This document shows positions 49,201 to 57,204 of a stretch of 64,000 bases of DNA, in pieces. How positions within the stretch are numbered: position 1 is the first letter of the stretch; every line of letters begins with the position of its first letter. Source of the DNA: Pseudomonadota bacterium (GTDB taxonomy: Bacteria > Pseudomonadota > Gammaproteobacteria > Burkholderiales > Rhodocyclaceae); the NCBI GenBank assembly GCA_018241725.1, contig JAFEDI010000067.1, positions 62,001 through 126,000 on the forward strand. Direction: 5' to 3'. The notes beneath the pieces were generated by a model, which was not told the DNA's origin, did no database searches, and saw nothing but the letters and a program-made list of their open reading frames with translations. The translations under genes were made by a program, and so were the position numbers.

Positions 49201-49315
49201 GGGCGTCCCGCTCGCGGCCGAAGAAGCGGTCCCGCTCGGCCTCGGTATAGGGTTTCAGCCCGACGTAGGGCTCGATGCCGTCGTCGGAAACTGCAGCATG
49301 TGGCCCGCGGGACAT
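46217..49315 (-). CDS. nSTAND-type NTPase with C-terminal WD40 propellers
   Basis: A 1,032-aa signal-transduction NTPase. Residues about 15-200 form the nSTAND1 NTPase: PYVGLKPYTEAERDRFFGRE, Walker A APSGVGKTS (55-63) and Walker B LVLILDQFEE. A winged-helix region follows (to about 380), then one TM helix (about 385-405), then about 13 WD40-like repeats (465-1032), e.g. GRRFLSAGRDGVLRVWDE and GTLLVSTGADGAARVWAW. STAND proteins oligomerise on sensing a signal via their C-terminal repeats. It sits 11 bp downstream of the TIR/caspase/SIR2 gene. It is probably the sensor/switch for that effector. The start at 49315 gives the family N-terminus. Confidence 0.92.
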   Translation of the reverse strand: MSRGPHAAVSDDGIEPYVGLKPYTEAERDRFFGRERDAQLLINKLFSHPLTLLYAPSGVGKTSLLRALVIPELAAEEAQVVYVDRWCGADPCATVAEAIATVDRTLGSAQLTEAAKARLQADGRTLVLILDQFEEYLQRHAGELGQLPVAIGALLRASLDVRVVLSFREEFLASVDACLRDHVLALFASTFHLEHLNREQAAEAIRAPALKCGGTCDELLVSQLLDDLMPSDGPRAGRRLFDGGIELPILQLICRRLWLVARAAGGHGLRLQDYRALGGRGGIISVYLEEVVGNFGFFLFHDAAKVLKALAPRSGVKIAYPVEALQAQARVRAARVRRVLGVLERHRIVRTREGSGGVSYELQHDAFIDIIRPWVDRYFLRRQRVFGGLAACVLVLGFGVNAWLWRQELRRGDARREAAELTDRIDVDTRQTLAAALDLARRVDDRNVRSTLRLAVANFLQSPALLPHQGAANGVVFSRDGRWVLSAGDDGEAHLVNRRSLAVAARVKHGGPVVAVAAGADGRRFLSAGRDGVLRVWDETGRDLMHCGGDGGSPWVDADLSRDGTRAVGIREDGKGGAELLLMPVAEPCAMTRLSGHFGNVGSAVFDEGGGRVLSFGNNDNTARLWNAASGALLATLTHPDEVLSASFSGDGREVAVAVANGEIYRWTTRGHVIGRPLEIPVPAGQPPVLPTAARHSPDGKRLAVAGSDGQIYLWTLGEGEAPPPKPPLHLNGIHAGGALGVAFSTDGMRLMSFGVDDTVRVWDEPFEFRAREFRGHSQGVRAAVFAPDCQHLASAGADGAVRLWRLQSLDFLTPAGNGLILSSAGKYSFRLASGQLFETSVPEQLRDLLGKGESVRSAVFSRDESLLALGLTDGRLRLIRSADGQVLFQSDDADGPIFALAFDQDGRRLASGGSDGRLRRYEVRALRADHSGIPAHAGPVMSVDISPDGTLLVSTGADGAARVWAWSGGKTPLSTLEGETDRVRDARFSADGRRIIKRNGDRITPFDGEAWARSDQELTGFALKLLDTGAP

Positions 49316-49326
49316 GGCGCCGTCTC

Positions 49327-51390
49327 CTACTTGAACTGGCCGAGGGTCTGCACGAAGGCGTCGCAGTCGGACTGCAGGCGATCCTCGGCGGCCACCAGCT
49401 GGGCCCAGAAGCGTTCCTCGATCGGCGACACCGCGGTGCGCACCGCGTAGCGCCGCCGCGGCCGCACCTGGCCCTCGCTGCTGAAGATGTGCCCGACGAG
49501 GCGGTAATGCCACACGTCCAGGTTGTAGCCGAGGAACAGCAGCGCGCTCTTCTGCAGGCGCCGCGAGAAGGCGCTCGGCGGCTTGGTGTGCTCGTTCTCC
49601 AGACGGCCAAGGAAGGTCACGTGGTCGCTCTCGGTGATCACCACCGTGTCGATGCCCGAGCGCGGATCGGCCAGCGCGTTCGCAAAAGGCGAGCCGACGA
49701 TCTTGTAGATGATGCGGTCGCCGTGCTCGCCCAGGTCGGACAACAGCCAGTTGTCGGCCAGCTTCACCTCCACACCCGGCGCCTGCCCACCGCGGCGGAT
49801 CACCAGCAGACGGCCATCAAGCTCGTCGTCCTCGGCGCTGAGGATGTGGGTCACCACCGTGAAGGGCACGCCCGACTGTTCCAGCAGGTTCTCGAAAACC
49901 CAGTCATAGCTTGCCGACACGATGATCCACGGGCTCGTCATCGCCGCCAGGAAACGGTGCGTGCCGGTCAGCACCAGGTTCTGGCTCTGCTCCTGCAGCA
50001 GCGCGGTGAGGCGCTTGAGGAAAGCGCCGCGCTCGCCGCCGAAGACCAGCAGCAAGTATTCTGCGGCGGTGGCAAGCGGATAGCGCTCGTCGATGCGCAT
50101 GCCCGCCTCCAACCCGGCGGTCTGGATCAGCGCACTGACCAGCCGGAAGGAACTCAAGGGCCCGCTGCCGAACACCCCGTCGCCCACCAATGGCACCAAC
50201 CGCCCCTCGTCCAGGCAGCCGCGGATGGCCAGAAAGAACTCCCGGTTGCCGCGCAGCGCGGTAGCGGTCGGCGCCGCGGCGGTACGCCGGGCGATCTCGC
50301 CGCGGCTCGAGTTGGTGTTGAAGCCCTTGCTGATCGCTTTCAGGTCGGGAGCCTCGGCGTCGATGCGGGCCTGCACGTAGCGGCAGATCTCGTCCGCGGT
50401 GAGGATGCTGTCGCCGTCGTCCGCGTCGAAGGTCGTCACCCCCTGCACGAACCAGCGCACCATGCGCGACACCGCGCTGCCTTTCTCGGCCACGTCCCGG
50501 TCCGTCACCGTGCAGCCGGACAGCAGGTACTTGCCCTGTCCCTGGCCCAGGTTGGCCACCAGGATGGAGGGGATGTCCACCTGACCGCTGGCCTCCGGCG
50601 TCAGGCTGAAGATGCAGTCGAGCATGATCACCAGCTGGCCGGCGGCGCTCTCGTTGAGGGCACGCTTGGCGATCCACTCCATCGAGATCGCCGTGGCGTC
50701 CAGATAGTCGAGCTCCGAATCGTTGGGGCACAAGTAGAGATCACCGCGGGCCGACAGCTTGGCGTGGCCGCAGTAGTAGAACAGCACCGTGTCGTTGGGC
50801 AGCGCGTCCTTGAAGACCTTCTGCAGGCTCTTCATCAGCGCGGTCTTCTCCGGGTTGAGCAGACACTCGATCTCGAAGTGCGCATCCTCCTTCCCGAGCA
50901 CGTCGCGCAGCGCATCCACGTTGGCCGACGCGGTGACCGGCACCGGGAAACCCGTCGCGTGGGCGTAGGCATCCACACCGACCAGCAAGGCGGAACGGGC
51001 ACCGCGCACGCGCTTCTCGATGGGTACCACGAAGTGCTCGCGCAGCAGCGTATCGGCCGGGTCCCCCGCCCAAGTGCGCAGGTCCAGCCACTGGGATTCC
51101 GTGAAGCCGAGGGGCACCCCGTCCCCGTCCAGGCAGACCTGCAGCAGCGCACGCCGCTGGGCCGCCCGGCTCGCCTCGGAACGCACGAAGTCGCTGGCCC
51201 TCGCCGCGTCGGTCCACAGCACGACGACACAGCGCGCACCGTCGATCTGCTCTTCCAGCTCGCTGCGCCAGGTGGACGCCGCATCCAGGTCGGCGTCCCA
51301 CCATACCGAGAAATGCTCGGACAGCACCTTGGCCAGAGCCTCGACCCGTGCCCTGTCGGGATGCGCGTAGCTCAGGAAGATGTCGGCCAT
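49327..51390 (-). CDS. TIR-caspase-SIR2-like multi-domain effector
   Basis: A 687-aa protein with three effector-type domains. TIR (1-115): MADIFLSYAHPDRARVEALA, WWDADL and E72 in FVRSEASRAA, the expected NADase glutamate. Caspase-like peptidase (133-345): ALLVGVDAYAH, YYCGHA with H209 and LDC with C259, the likely His-Cys dyad. SIR2-like (about 390-635): LVGDGVFGSG, WIIVSASYDWVFENLLEQSG, IYKIVGSPF and ALLFLGYNLDVWHYRL. The canonical SIR2 catalytic Asn (TNYD) is Ser (ASYD) and the His (KLHGS) is Val, so this domain may be inactive. It is 11 bp upstream of the nSTAND-WD40 gene and 9 bp downstream of a small secreted protein. Probably a suicide effector (inference). Confidence 0.92.
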   Translation of the reverse strand: MADIFLSYAHPDRARVEALAKVLSEHFSVWWDADLDAASTWRSELEEQIDGARCVVVLWTDAARASDFVRSEASRAAQRRALLQVCLDGDGVPLGFTESQWLDLRTWAGDPADTLLREHFVVPIEKRVRGARSALLVGVDAYAHATGFPVPVTASANVDALRDVLGKEDAHFEIECLLNPEKTALMKSLQKVFKDALPNDTVLFYYCGHAKLSARGDLYLCPNDSELDYLDATAISMEWIAKRALNESAAGQLVIMLDCIFSLTPEASGQVDIPSILVANLGQGQGKYLLSGCTVTDRDVAEKGSAVSRMVRWFVQGVTTFDADDGDSILTADEICRYVQARIDAEAPDLKAISKGFNTNSSRGEIARRTAAAPTATALRGNREFFLAIRGCLDEGRLVPLVGDGVFGSGPLSSFRLVSALIQTAGLEAGMRIDERYPLATAAEYLLLVFGGERGAFLKRLTALLQEQSQNLVLTGTHRFLAAMTSPWIIVSASYDWVFENLLEQSGVPFTVVTHILSAEDDELDGRLLVIRRGGQAPGVEVKLADNWLLSDLGEHGDRIIYKIVGSPFANALADPRSGIDTVVITESDHVTFLGRLENEHTKPPSAFSRRLQKSALLFLGYNLDVWHYRLVGHIFSSEGQVRPRRRYAVRTAVSPIEERFWAQLVAAEDRLQSDCDAFVQTLGQFK

Positions 51391-51399
51391 GGTCCGCCC

Positions 51400-51741
51400 C
51401 TAGCGCGCCACGCCGGGCACCGCGCCCCACGGGGTGTAGCAGGCGCAGGCCGCCCCGATCGGCATGCCGACCGTCATCGGACAAGGCCCGGCATTGGTGG
51501 CGCAGACGGTGGCCATCGGCCGGCGCTGCTGCATCGGAGGCATGGGGCGCAGCGGTAGCTGGGGCAGCGCCTGTTGCTGCTGTGGCGGCACGCCGCACAG
51601 GCGGTCGATCTCCAGCGGCGCCACGCCCTCGTTGCGCAACTGGATGCGCTCCCGCGTCGTGCAGTACGCATCGGCCATGCCGGGCAACAGCACCCCGCCG
51701 ACGAAAGTCATAAGCAAAACGAGCAGATCCCGATGCTTCAT
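51400..51741 (-). CDS. Small secreted Cys-rich protein heading the TIR/STAND operon
   Basis: A 113-aa protein with a signal peptide (MKHRDLLVLLMTFVGG, VLLPGMADA|YC). The mature part has YCTTRERIQLRNEGVAPLEI then DRLCG, a Gln/Pro-rich linker, and CATNAGPCPMTVGMPIGAACACYTPWG, with several Cys likely in disulfides. The C-terminal pattern is seen in small secreted proteins of unknown function. It is 9 bp before the TIR/caspase/SIR2 gene, so it is probably co-transcribed. An upstream GTG at 51750 is possible. Whether it belongs to the system or is an accidental partner is unclear. Confidence 0.65.
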   Translation of the reverse strand: MKHRDLLVLLMTFVGGVLLPGMADAYCTTRERIQLRNEGVAPLEIDRLCGVPPQQQQALPQLPLRPMPPMQQRRPMATVCATNAGPCPMTVGMPIGAACACYTPWGAVPGVAR

Positions 51742-51953
51742 GGCGATCACGGCCCCAAACTCGATGCGTCAATTCTTTTTATATGGCGCGCGGGAGCGGA
51801 AGTCCAAGGAATACTGCGCTTGGCAGCGCGGCGCCCCGCCACCGCAGGGCCCACAAAGTCGCATCCGGGGAGCCGGGCCTGTCACCGTGACCCGGCGCGG
51901 AGCGGGCGGACGAACTGCGCCGAAGCCGCTCGCCGCCCCAGGCTGCGACGCCG

Positions 51954-53330
51954 TCAGCGCAGCAGATCCGCGTTGAACGCATACGAGAAGCCCAACGCCA
52001 CCGCGTTGGCTGAGCTGTGGCCGCCGAGGGTCTGGTTGGCGCCGTTGTCGCCGCGGGAGCGGGCATTGTCGAACAGCGCGTAGAGCTTGGCGTTCTTGTA
52101 CAGCAGCCAGGTGGCACCGACGCCGAGGGTGTCCACGCGGGGCTTGTTGCCGTCCGCGATGTCGTAATGCTTGATGTAGTAGGAAAGCAACAGATCCAGC
52201 CGCGGATTCGGCGAATAGATCGCGCCGACACTCTTCACCGACGCATCGGCCGCCGAGTAGGTCACGTTGGTGTTGGTGGTGTCCTTCACGGTGACGGCCG
52301 GCAGGCTGGTGTGGCCCATCGCGGCACGCAGGCTGACATTGCCAATGCGATAGGCGACGCCGAAGTTGCCGAGCCGATAGCGGGCATCCTGGTTGGTGAG
52401 CAGGTCCACCGGATGCCATTCGGTGTAGGAGCCGCCGACGCTCAGCTTGCCGATATCGTAGGTGGCTCCCAGCGCCGCCTTGGTCCCCATCGAGCCGCTG
52501 CCGGCGATCGCGCCGGGGCTGTAACCGGCAATAAGGCGGGCGCCGCCGATGACCGGGCTGGTGTACTTGATCATCGCGTTGTCGCGGGAGTCCAGGTTGT
52601 TGGCGACGCCGGGCGAGTATTTGCCGGCGGCTGTGTTGAGCAGGCCCTGGCCGTAGATCGCGTTGCCCAGGCCCCATGCGCCGTAGGCCGAGGACATGAA
52701 GAAGTTGGTGAAGTTGGAGGCTTCCACCTTCACCACCGCGTCCACCGCCACGGTCTGCTGTCGCCCGAGGGTCAGCGTGCCGTAGCGCCCGGCCAGGCCG
52801 GCATAGGCCGCCCGGTTGAAGACCACGCCGCTGCCGCTGCCGGCGTTGTAGGCCGATGGGGCGATCTGGCCGCTGGCCGACACCAGGTTGGCGCCGGTGG
52901 AGGTCAGCAGCTCGGTGTCGAGTTTGAACAGCGCCGTCAGCCCCTCGCTAAGCTCGGTGGAGCCGGTGAACGCCAGGTTGCTGGTGGCCAGCCCGGCATT
53001 GAAAAACTTGGTGGTCTGCCCCTGCGAAGCCGCGTTACCCGGCGCCACGTTGCCCTGACTGCCGAGGGCGGCATCGAGGGTGCCGGACACGCTGAAGCGG
53101 AAGCGGCCCGGCCCGCTGGGGGCCTCTCCATTGCTGGCGACGGCAGCCGGCACCGGGGCGGCCTTCTGCTCGGCGAGCTGCTTCTGCAAGGCTTCGAGTT
53201 GTTTCGCCAGCCCGTTGATCTGGGCCTGCAGCTCCTGCTCGCCGGCCATTGCGGTGCTGCTGCCGGCGCAGGCCGCGGCAACACTCAGTGCCAGGCAGGT
53301 GTGGCGAAAGCGGATGGTGGTGTTGTGCAT
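51954..53330 (-). CDS. Gram-negative porin (OmpC-like, Burkholderia-type)
   Basis: A 458-aa outer-membrane trimeric-type porin. The signal peptide ends near AMAGEQ, then a coiled-coil-like stretch QINGLAKQLEALQKQLAEQKA. Barrel motifs include GLTALFKLDTELL, VVFNRAAYAGLAGRYGTLTLGRQ and VGATWLLYKNAKLYALFDN. The start at 53330 is chosen for the signal peptide. It lies upstream of no gene in the catabolic operon but downstream of the ABC transporter's substrate-binding gene, 200 bp away on the same strand, so it probably belongs with it. Confidence 0.88.
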   Translation of the reverse strand: MHNTTIRFRHTCLALSVAAACAGSSTAMAGEQELQAQINGLAKQLEALQKQLAEQKAAPVPAAVASNGEAPSGPGRFRFSVSGTLDAALGSQGNVAPGNAASQGQTTKFFNAGLATSNLAFTGSTELSEGLTALFKLDTELLTSTGANLVSASGQIAPSAYNAGSGSGVVFNRAAYAGLAGRYGTLTLGRQQTVAVDAVVKVEASNFTNFFMSSAYGAWGLGNAIYGQGLLNTAAGKYSPGVANNLDSRDNAMIKYTSPVIGGARLIAGYSPGAIAGSGSMGTKAALGATYDIGKLSVGGSYTEWHPVDLLTNQDARYRLGNFGVAYRIGNVSLRAAMGHTSLPAVTVKDTTNTNVTYSAADASVKSVGAIYSPNPRLDLLLSYYIKHYDIADGNKPRVDTLGVGATWLLYKNAKLYALFDNARSRGDNGANQTLGGHSSANAVALGFSYAFNADLLR

Positions 53331-53530
53331 TCTTGTCTCCTCCTTGTGTTGTGTGGATGAAAGGCGGGGGCCGGCTCCGTACCGGCGACAAATCGCGAAC
53401 AAACGCCCCCCTCGCCCGGTCAGGGGCGATGCGGAAATGGATGGGGTGGATTCAGGCCGGCACCGCGAACGGGTGCCGGTTGGGATGCCACCGGAGAGAT
53501 ACCGGCGGAGTTACTGACAAGCGCTTTGGC

Positions 53531-54730
53531 TTACTTCAGCTTGCAGCTGCCGTTGGGCGCAGGCACCAGGGCCGTCTCGTAGCGCTTTTCGATGACCGGG
53601 CGCGGCTGGCCATCGACGACCTTGACCTGGCCGATGTAGCTCGGCAGCACCAGTTGGTTGTCCTCGGCGCGCATGCTGACCTTGCCGTACACGCTGTCGT
53701 AGCTCAGTCCGCGCAGCGCGGCGGCCACCTCGGCAGGCTTGACGCTGCCGGCCTTGCGCACGCCCTCGAAGATCGCCTGGACGCCGTTGTAGGCCTGGCC
53801 CTCGTTCTCGGTGGGCACGCGCTTGTACTTGGCCTTCCAGGCCGCCACGAAGGCCTGGTTGGCCGGCGTGTCGATCTCGGCGCCGTAGCCGATGTTGCCC
53901 CACACGCCCTTGGTGGCGTCGCCAGTGGCCTTGACCACGAAATCCATGATCGCCGCGTGGCCGATGATGCGCTTGCTGGTCAGGCCGAACTCCTTGGCCT
54001 GCTTGGTGAAGGCGATCAGGTCGCGGCCGGCCAGCGCCACCCAGATGCCGTCCACGTTGGGGGCATCCTTGATCTGCGCGATGTAGGGAGCGAAGTCCTT
54101 GGTGCCGAGGGGCGGAAACAGGCTGACCGGGACGCTCTTGCCGAGGGACTTGGCCTGCTTGGCGAAGAACTCCGCCGAGTCCCGGCCCCAGGCGTAGTCG
54201 GCGGCGATGACCGCGAAGTTCTTCTCCTTCACGCCCTTCATCCACTCGGTGAACATCGCCATGTCCATCGCGTCGGAATGGTTGGTGCGGAACATGCGCG
54301 GCTTGCAAGCCTCGCCGGTAAGCCGGTCGCCCTTGCTGGCGACAACCACGTACAGCGCGTTCCAGCGCTCCAGGTTCTGGGAGATGGCCTGGGAGATGGA
54401 CGTCGGGATGGCGCCGATCAGCAGGTTGTTGCCGTCCCGCGCCAGCTTCTCGGCCACGCGGCGGCCGGCCTCCGGTGTGCTTTCGTCGTCGGCGACCTGG
54501 ACGGCGACCTGTCGCCCGTCCACGCCACCCTTGCGGTTGGCCTCTTCCGCCGCGAACTGGATGCCGCGCAGCACCTCCTCGCCTTGCTGGGCGAACACGC
54601 CCGACACCGAGCTGACTGCGCCGATGCGCAGCGGCTCCTTGTCCACCGCGGCGTGGGCGCCGAGGGGTGCGAGTGCGCCGATGGCGAGGGCGATGCAGGT
54701 CTTGCCGAACAGGTTGATGCTCTTCTTCAT
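53531..54730 (-). CDS. ABC transporter substrate-binding protein (branched-chain type)
   Basis: A 399-aa periplasmic ligand-binding protein. The signal peptide is MKKSINLFGKTCIALAIGAL then APLGAHA. The mature protein has IGAVSSVSGVFAQQGEEVLRG and AVIAADYAWGRDSAEFFAKQ, typical of LivJ/LivK-like receptors. Homologues bind amino acids or aromatic acids. It is 49 bp downstream of the livF-like gene. Confidence 0.88.
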   Translation of the reverse strand: MKKSINLFGKTCIALAIGALAPLGAHAAVDKEPLRIGAVSSVSGVFAQQGEEVLRGIQFAAEEANRKGGVDGRQVAVQVADDESTPEAGRRVAEKLARDGNNLLIGAIPTSISQAISQNLERWNALYVVVASKGDRLTGEACKPRMFRTNHSDAMDMAMFTEWMKGVKEKNFAVIAADYAWGRDSAEFFAKQAKSLGKSVPVSLFPPLGTKDFAPYIAQIKDAPNVDGIWVALAGRDLIAFTKQAKEFGLTSKRIIGHAAIMDFVVKATGDATKGVWGNIGYGAEIDTPANQAFVAAWKAKYKRVPTENEGQAYNGVQAIFEGVRKAGSVKPAEVAAALRGLSYDSVYGKVSMRAEDNQLVLPSYIGQVKVVDGQPRPVIEKRYETALVPAPNGSCKLK

Positions 54731-54779
54731 GGGTGTCTCCTCTGTTGTTGTGCTGGATGTAGTACGGGCGCGCGGCCGC

Positions 54780-55478
54780 TCAGGCGACCACGTGCTCCTT
54801 GAGTTCGTGCATCACTGCGGCGTTCACCGGCCCCTGGCCGATCACCGCGCCCTTGGCCATCGCGTAGTAGCGATGGGCCACCCGTTCCACCAGGCTGAGG
54901 TTCTGCTCGATGAGCAGCAGCGCGGTGCCCAGGTCGGCGACCTGATTGAAGATGGTCGCCAGCTGGTCGACGATCACCGGCGCGAGGCCTTCGGTCGGCT
55001 CGTCGAGGATCACCAGCGACGGGTTCGACATCAGCGCCCGGCCGATCGCCAGCATCTGCTGCTGGCCGCCGGACAACGCGGTGCCCGGCGTGTGGGCCCG
55101 CTCGCGCAGGATCGGGAACAGCTCGTAGATGCGCGGCACGGTCCAGTGCCCCTTGCGCCCGGCGGCGGTGCCGAGGATCAGGTTCTCCTCGACGCTCAGG
55201 TTGGCGACGATGCCGCGTCCCTGCGGCACCACCGCCACGCCGAGGCCGGCCGCCACGTAGGGGCGCGGCTTCCTGAGGCCACTGCCGCCGACGGCGATGC
55301 TGCCGCCGCGCAGGCTGGCTACCCCGAGCAGGGTGTTCACGCAGGTGGTCTTGCCGACCCCGTTGCGGCCGATCAGCGCGACGCGCTCGCCGGCGGCAAT
55401 CTCCAGGCTCATGTCGTGCAGGATGTGGGCGGCGCCGTAGAAGGCGTTCACCCGTTCGAATTTCAGCAGCGTGCTCAT
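54780..55478 (-). CDS. livF: ABC transporter ATP-binding protein, LivF type
   Basis: A 232-aa ATPase. Walker A GRNGVGKTT, signature LSGGQQQMLAIGRAL, Walker B LVILDEPTEGLAP. The start overlaps the end of the LivG-type gene by 4 bp (ATGA). It powers import together with LivG, LivM and LivH. Confidence 0.92.
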   Translation of the reverse strand: MSTLLKFERVNAFYGAAHILHDMSLEIAAGERVALIGRNGVGKTTCVNTLLGVASLRGGSIAVGGSGLRKPRPYVAAGLGVAVVPQGRGIVANLSVEENLILGTAAGRKGHWTVPRIYELFPILRERAHTPGTALSGGQQQMLAIGRALMSNPSLVILDEPTEGLAPVIVDQLATIFNQVADLGTALLLIEQNLSLVERVAHRYYAMAKGAVIGQGPVNAAVMHELKEHVVA

Positions 55479-56194
55479 GCGGCGCTCCCCAGATAGGCTT
55501 CCCGCACGCGGGGATGGGCGCGCACCTCGGCGGGCGCGCCGCTGGCGATGACGCGGCCGAGTTCCATCACCGTGACGGCGTTGGAAATGCCGAACACCAC
55601 GTCCATATCGTGTTCGACGAGGAGGATCGAAACTTCCCTGCGCCCGGTAAGCACCTTCAGGTGGTGCGCCAGGTCTTCCGACTCCTGCGCCGACAAGCCG
55701 GCCATCGGCTCGTCGAGGAGCAGCAGCGAGGGCTGGCCGACCAGCGCCAAAGCCAGGTCGAGGCGGCGCTGCTCGCCGTAGCCCAGATCGCTGGCGGTCA
55801 CCTGGGCCATGTCGAGCAGATCCAGCTGGCGCAACACTTCGCGGGCGTCGGCCTCCGGCTTATCGGCGCCGATCTTCCACGACGCCAGTTCCACCTGTGC
55901 GCCGACCTTCATGCCGTGGAAGATGCTGGTGCGCTGAAAGGAGCGCGACAGGCCACGGCGGCGGCGCTCCAGCGCGCCGAGGGCGGTGACGTCCTCGCCG
56001 CGCAGGCGGACCCGCCCGCGGGTCGGCGGACGCCGCCCGGTGATGGCGTCGATGATTGTGGACTTGCCGGCACCGTTGGGACCGATCAGGCCGCGCACCT
56101 CACCGGGCGGGATGCTGATCGACACCCCATCCACCGCCTTGACGCCACCGTAGTGGACCGCCACATCTTCGACTTCGAGGGAAAGTGCTTTCAT
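55475..56194 (-). CDS. livG: ABC transporter ATP-binding protein, LivG type
   Basis: A 239-aa ATPase. Walker A GPNGAGKST, Walker B LLLLDEPMAGLS, and the signature DLGYGEQRRLDLALAL, with LSGG altered to LGYGE as is usual in LivG. It overlaps livM (ATGA) and livF by 4 bp. It pairs with LivF as the heterodimeric motor. Confidence 0.93.
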   Translation of the reverse strand: MKALSLEVEDVAVHYGGVKAVDGVSISIPPGEVRGLIGPNGAGKSTIIDAITGRRPPTRGRVRLRGEDVTALGALERRRRGLSRSFQRTSIFHGMKVGAQVELASWKIGADKPEADAREVLRQLDLLDMAQVTASDLGYGEQRRLDLALALVGQPSLLLLDEPMAGLSAQESEDLAHHLKVLTGRREVSILLVEHDMDVVFGISNAVTVMELGRVIASGAPAEVRAHPRVREAYLGSAA

Positions 56195-57204
56195 GTCCGT
56201 TCCTTCAACTTGTGGATGACGGCCGCTGCGGCCGGGCGCGCGACGGCCTTGCGCCGGAACAGGCGGGCCAGCGCGCCGCTGATGCCCTGGGGCGCGAAGA
56301 CGATGACGACGATCAGCGCCACGCCGAAGATGGCCAGCCAGTGCTGGGCGAAGTCGCCCACCAGGTCGCGGCTCAGGAAGAACGCGATGGCGCCGAGGGC
56401 CGGGCCCCACAGGTAGCGGTAGCCACCGATGATGACCATCATCAGGGCCGTGCCGGAGACGCTCCAGTGCATGCTTTCGGGGGAGATGAAGGCGGTCTGG
56501 AAGGCGGACATCAGGCCGGCCAGTGCCGTCACGGTGCCCGACAGGGTGAACACCAGCACACGTGGCAGCAGGGTCCGGATACCGATGAAGCGGGCCCGCT
56601 CCTCGTTGTCGCGGATCGCCTCGGTGGTGGCGCCGAAGCGGCTCGCCATCAGCGCGGCGACGATGCCGATGCTCAGCACCAGGCCACTCCACGCGAAATA
56701 GAACATCGCGTCCTGACGGGTCAGCAGCGAGATGTCGAAGCCGAACAGGGTGTCGGGCCACGAGATGTTGATGCCGTCCGCCCCGCCGGTGAGGTTCCGC
56801 GAGCGGGACGCCACCTGGTAGAACATCTGCCCGAGGGCCAGGGTCAGCATGCCGAAGGCGATGCCCGGCACCCGCACCACCACGAAACCGATCAGGAAGG
56901 CGAACAGCGCGATCCCGAAGAAGGCCGCGACCAGCGCCATCTCGGCCGACATCAGCTGGCGCTCCAGCAGGATCGCCACCACGTAGCCGCCCAGCCCGTA
57001 GAAGGCCGCGTGGCCGAAGCTGACCATACCGTTCTGGCGCAGCAGGATGCCGACACCGAGGGCGAAGATCGCGAAGATGGTGGCCTGGGTGAGCAGGGAC
57101 AACACGGTTTCCGACGTGACGGTGAGGGCCACGACGGCTCCGGCGGCCAGCGCCGCGGCAACCCCGCCGGCGATGCGCCCGTTGGTGAGTTCGCGGTAGC
57201 TCAT
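56191..57204 (-). CDS. livM: ABC transporter permease, LivM type
   Basis: A 337-aa integral membrane permease. Motifs GHAAFYGLGGYVVAILLE and AIRDNEERARFIGI are typical of LivM. It starts and ends in 4-bp overlaps (ATGA) with LivH- and LivG-type genes. Confidence 0.92.
   Translation of the reverse strand: MSYRELTNGRIAGGVAAALAAGAVVALTVTSETVLSLLTQATIFAIFALGVGILLRQNGMVSFGHAAFYGLGGYVVAILLERQLMSAEMALVAAFFGIALFAFLIGFVVVRVPGIAFGMLTLALGQMFYQVASRSRNLTGGADGINISWPDTLFGFDISLLTRQDAMFYFAWSGLVLSIGIVAALMASRFGATTEAIRDNEERARFIGIRTLLPRVLVFTLSGTVTALAGLMSAFQTAFISPESMHWSVSGTALMMVIIGGYRYLWGPALGAIAFFLSRDLVGDFAQHWLAIFGVALIVVIVFAPQGISGALARLFRRKAVARPAAAAVIHKLKERT

Noticed and set aside
47228-51558. Long plus-strand frames opposite the STAND and TIR/caspase/SIR2 genes
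   Set aside because: They lack recognisable domains and starts; the minus-strand proteins show clear NTPase, WD40, TIR and caspase motifs.
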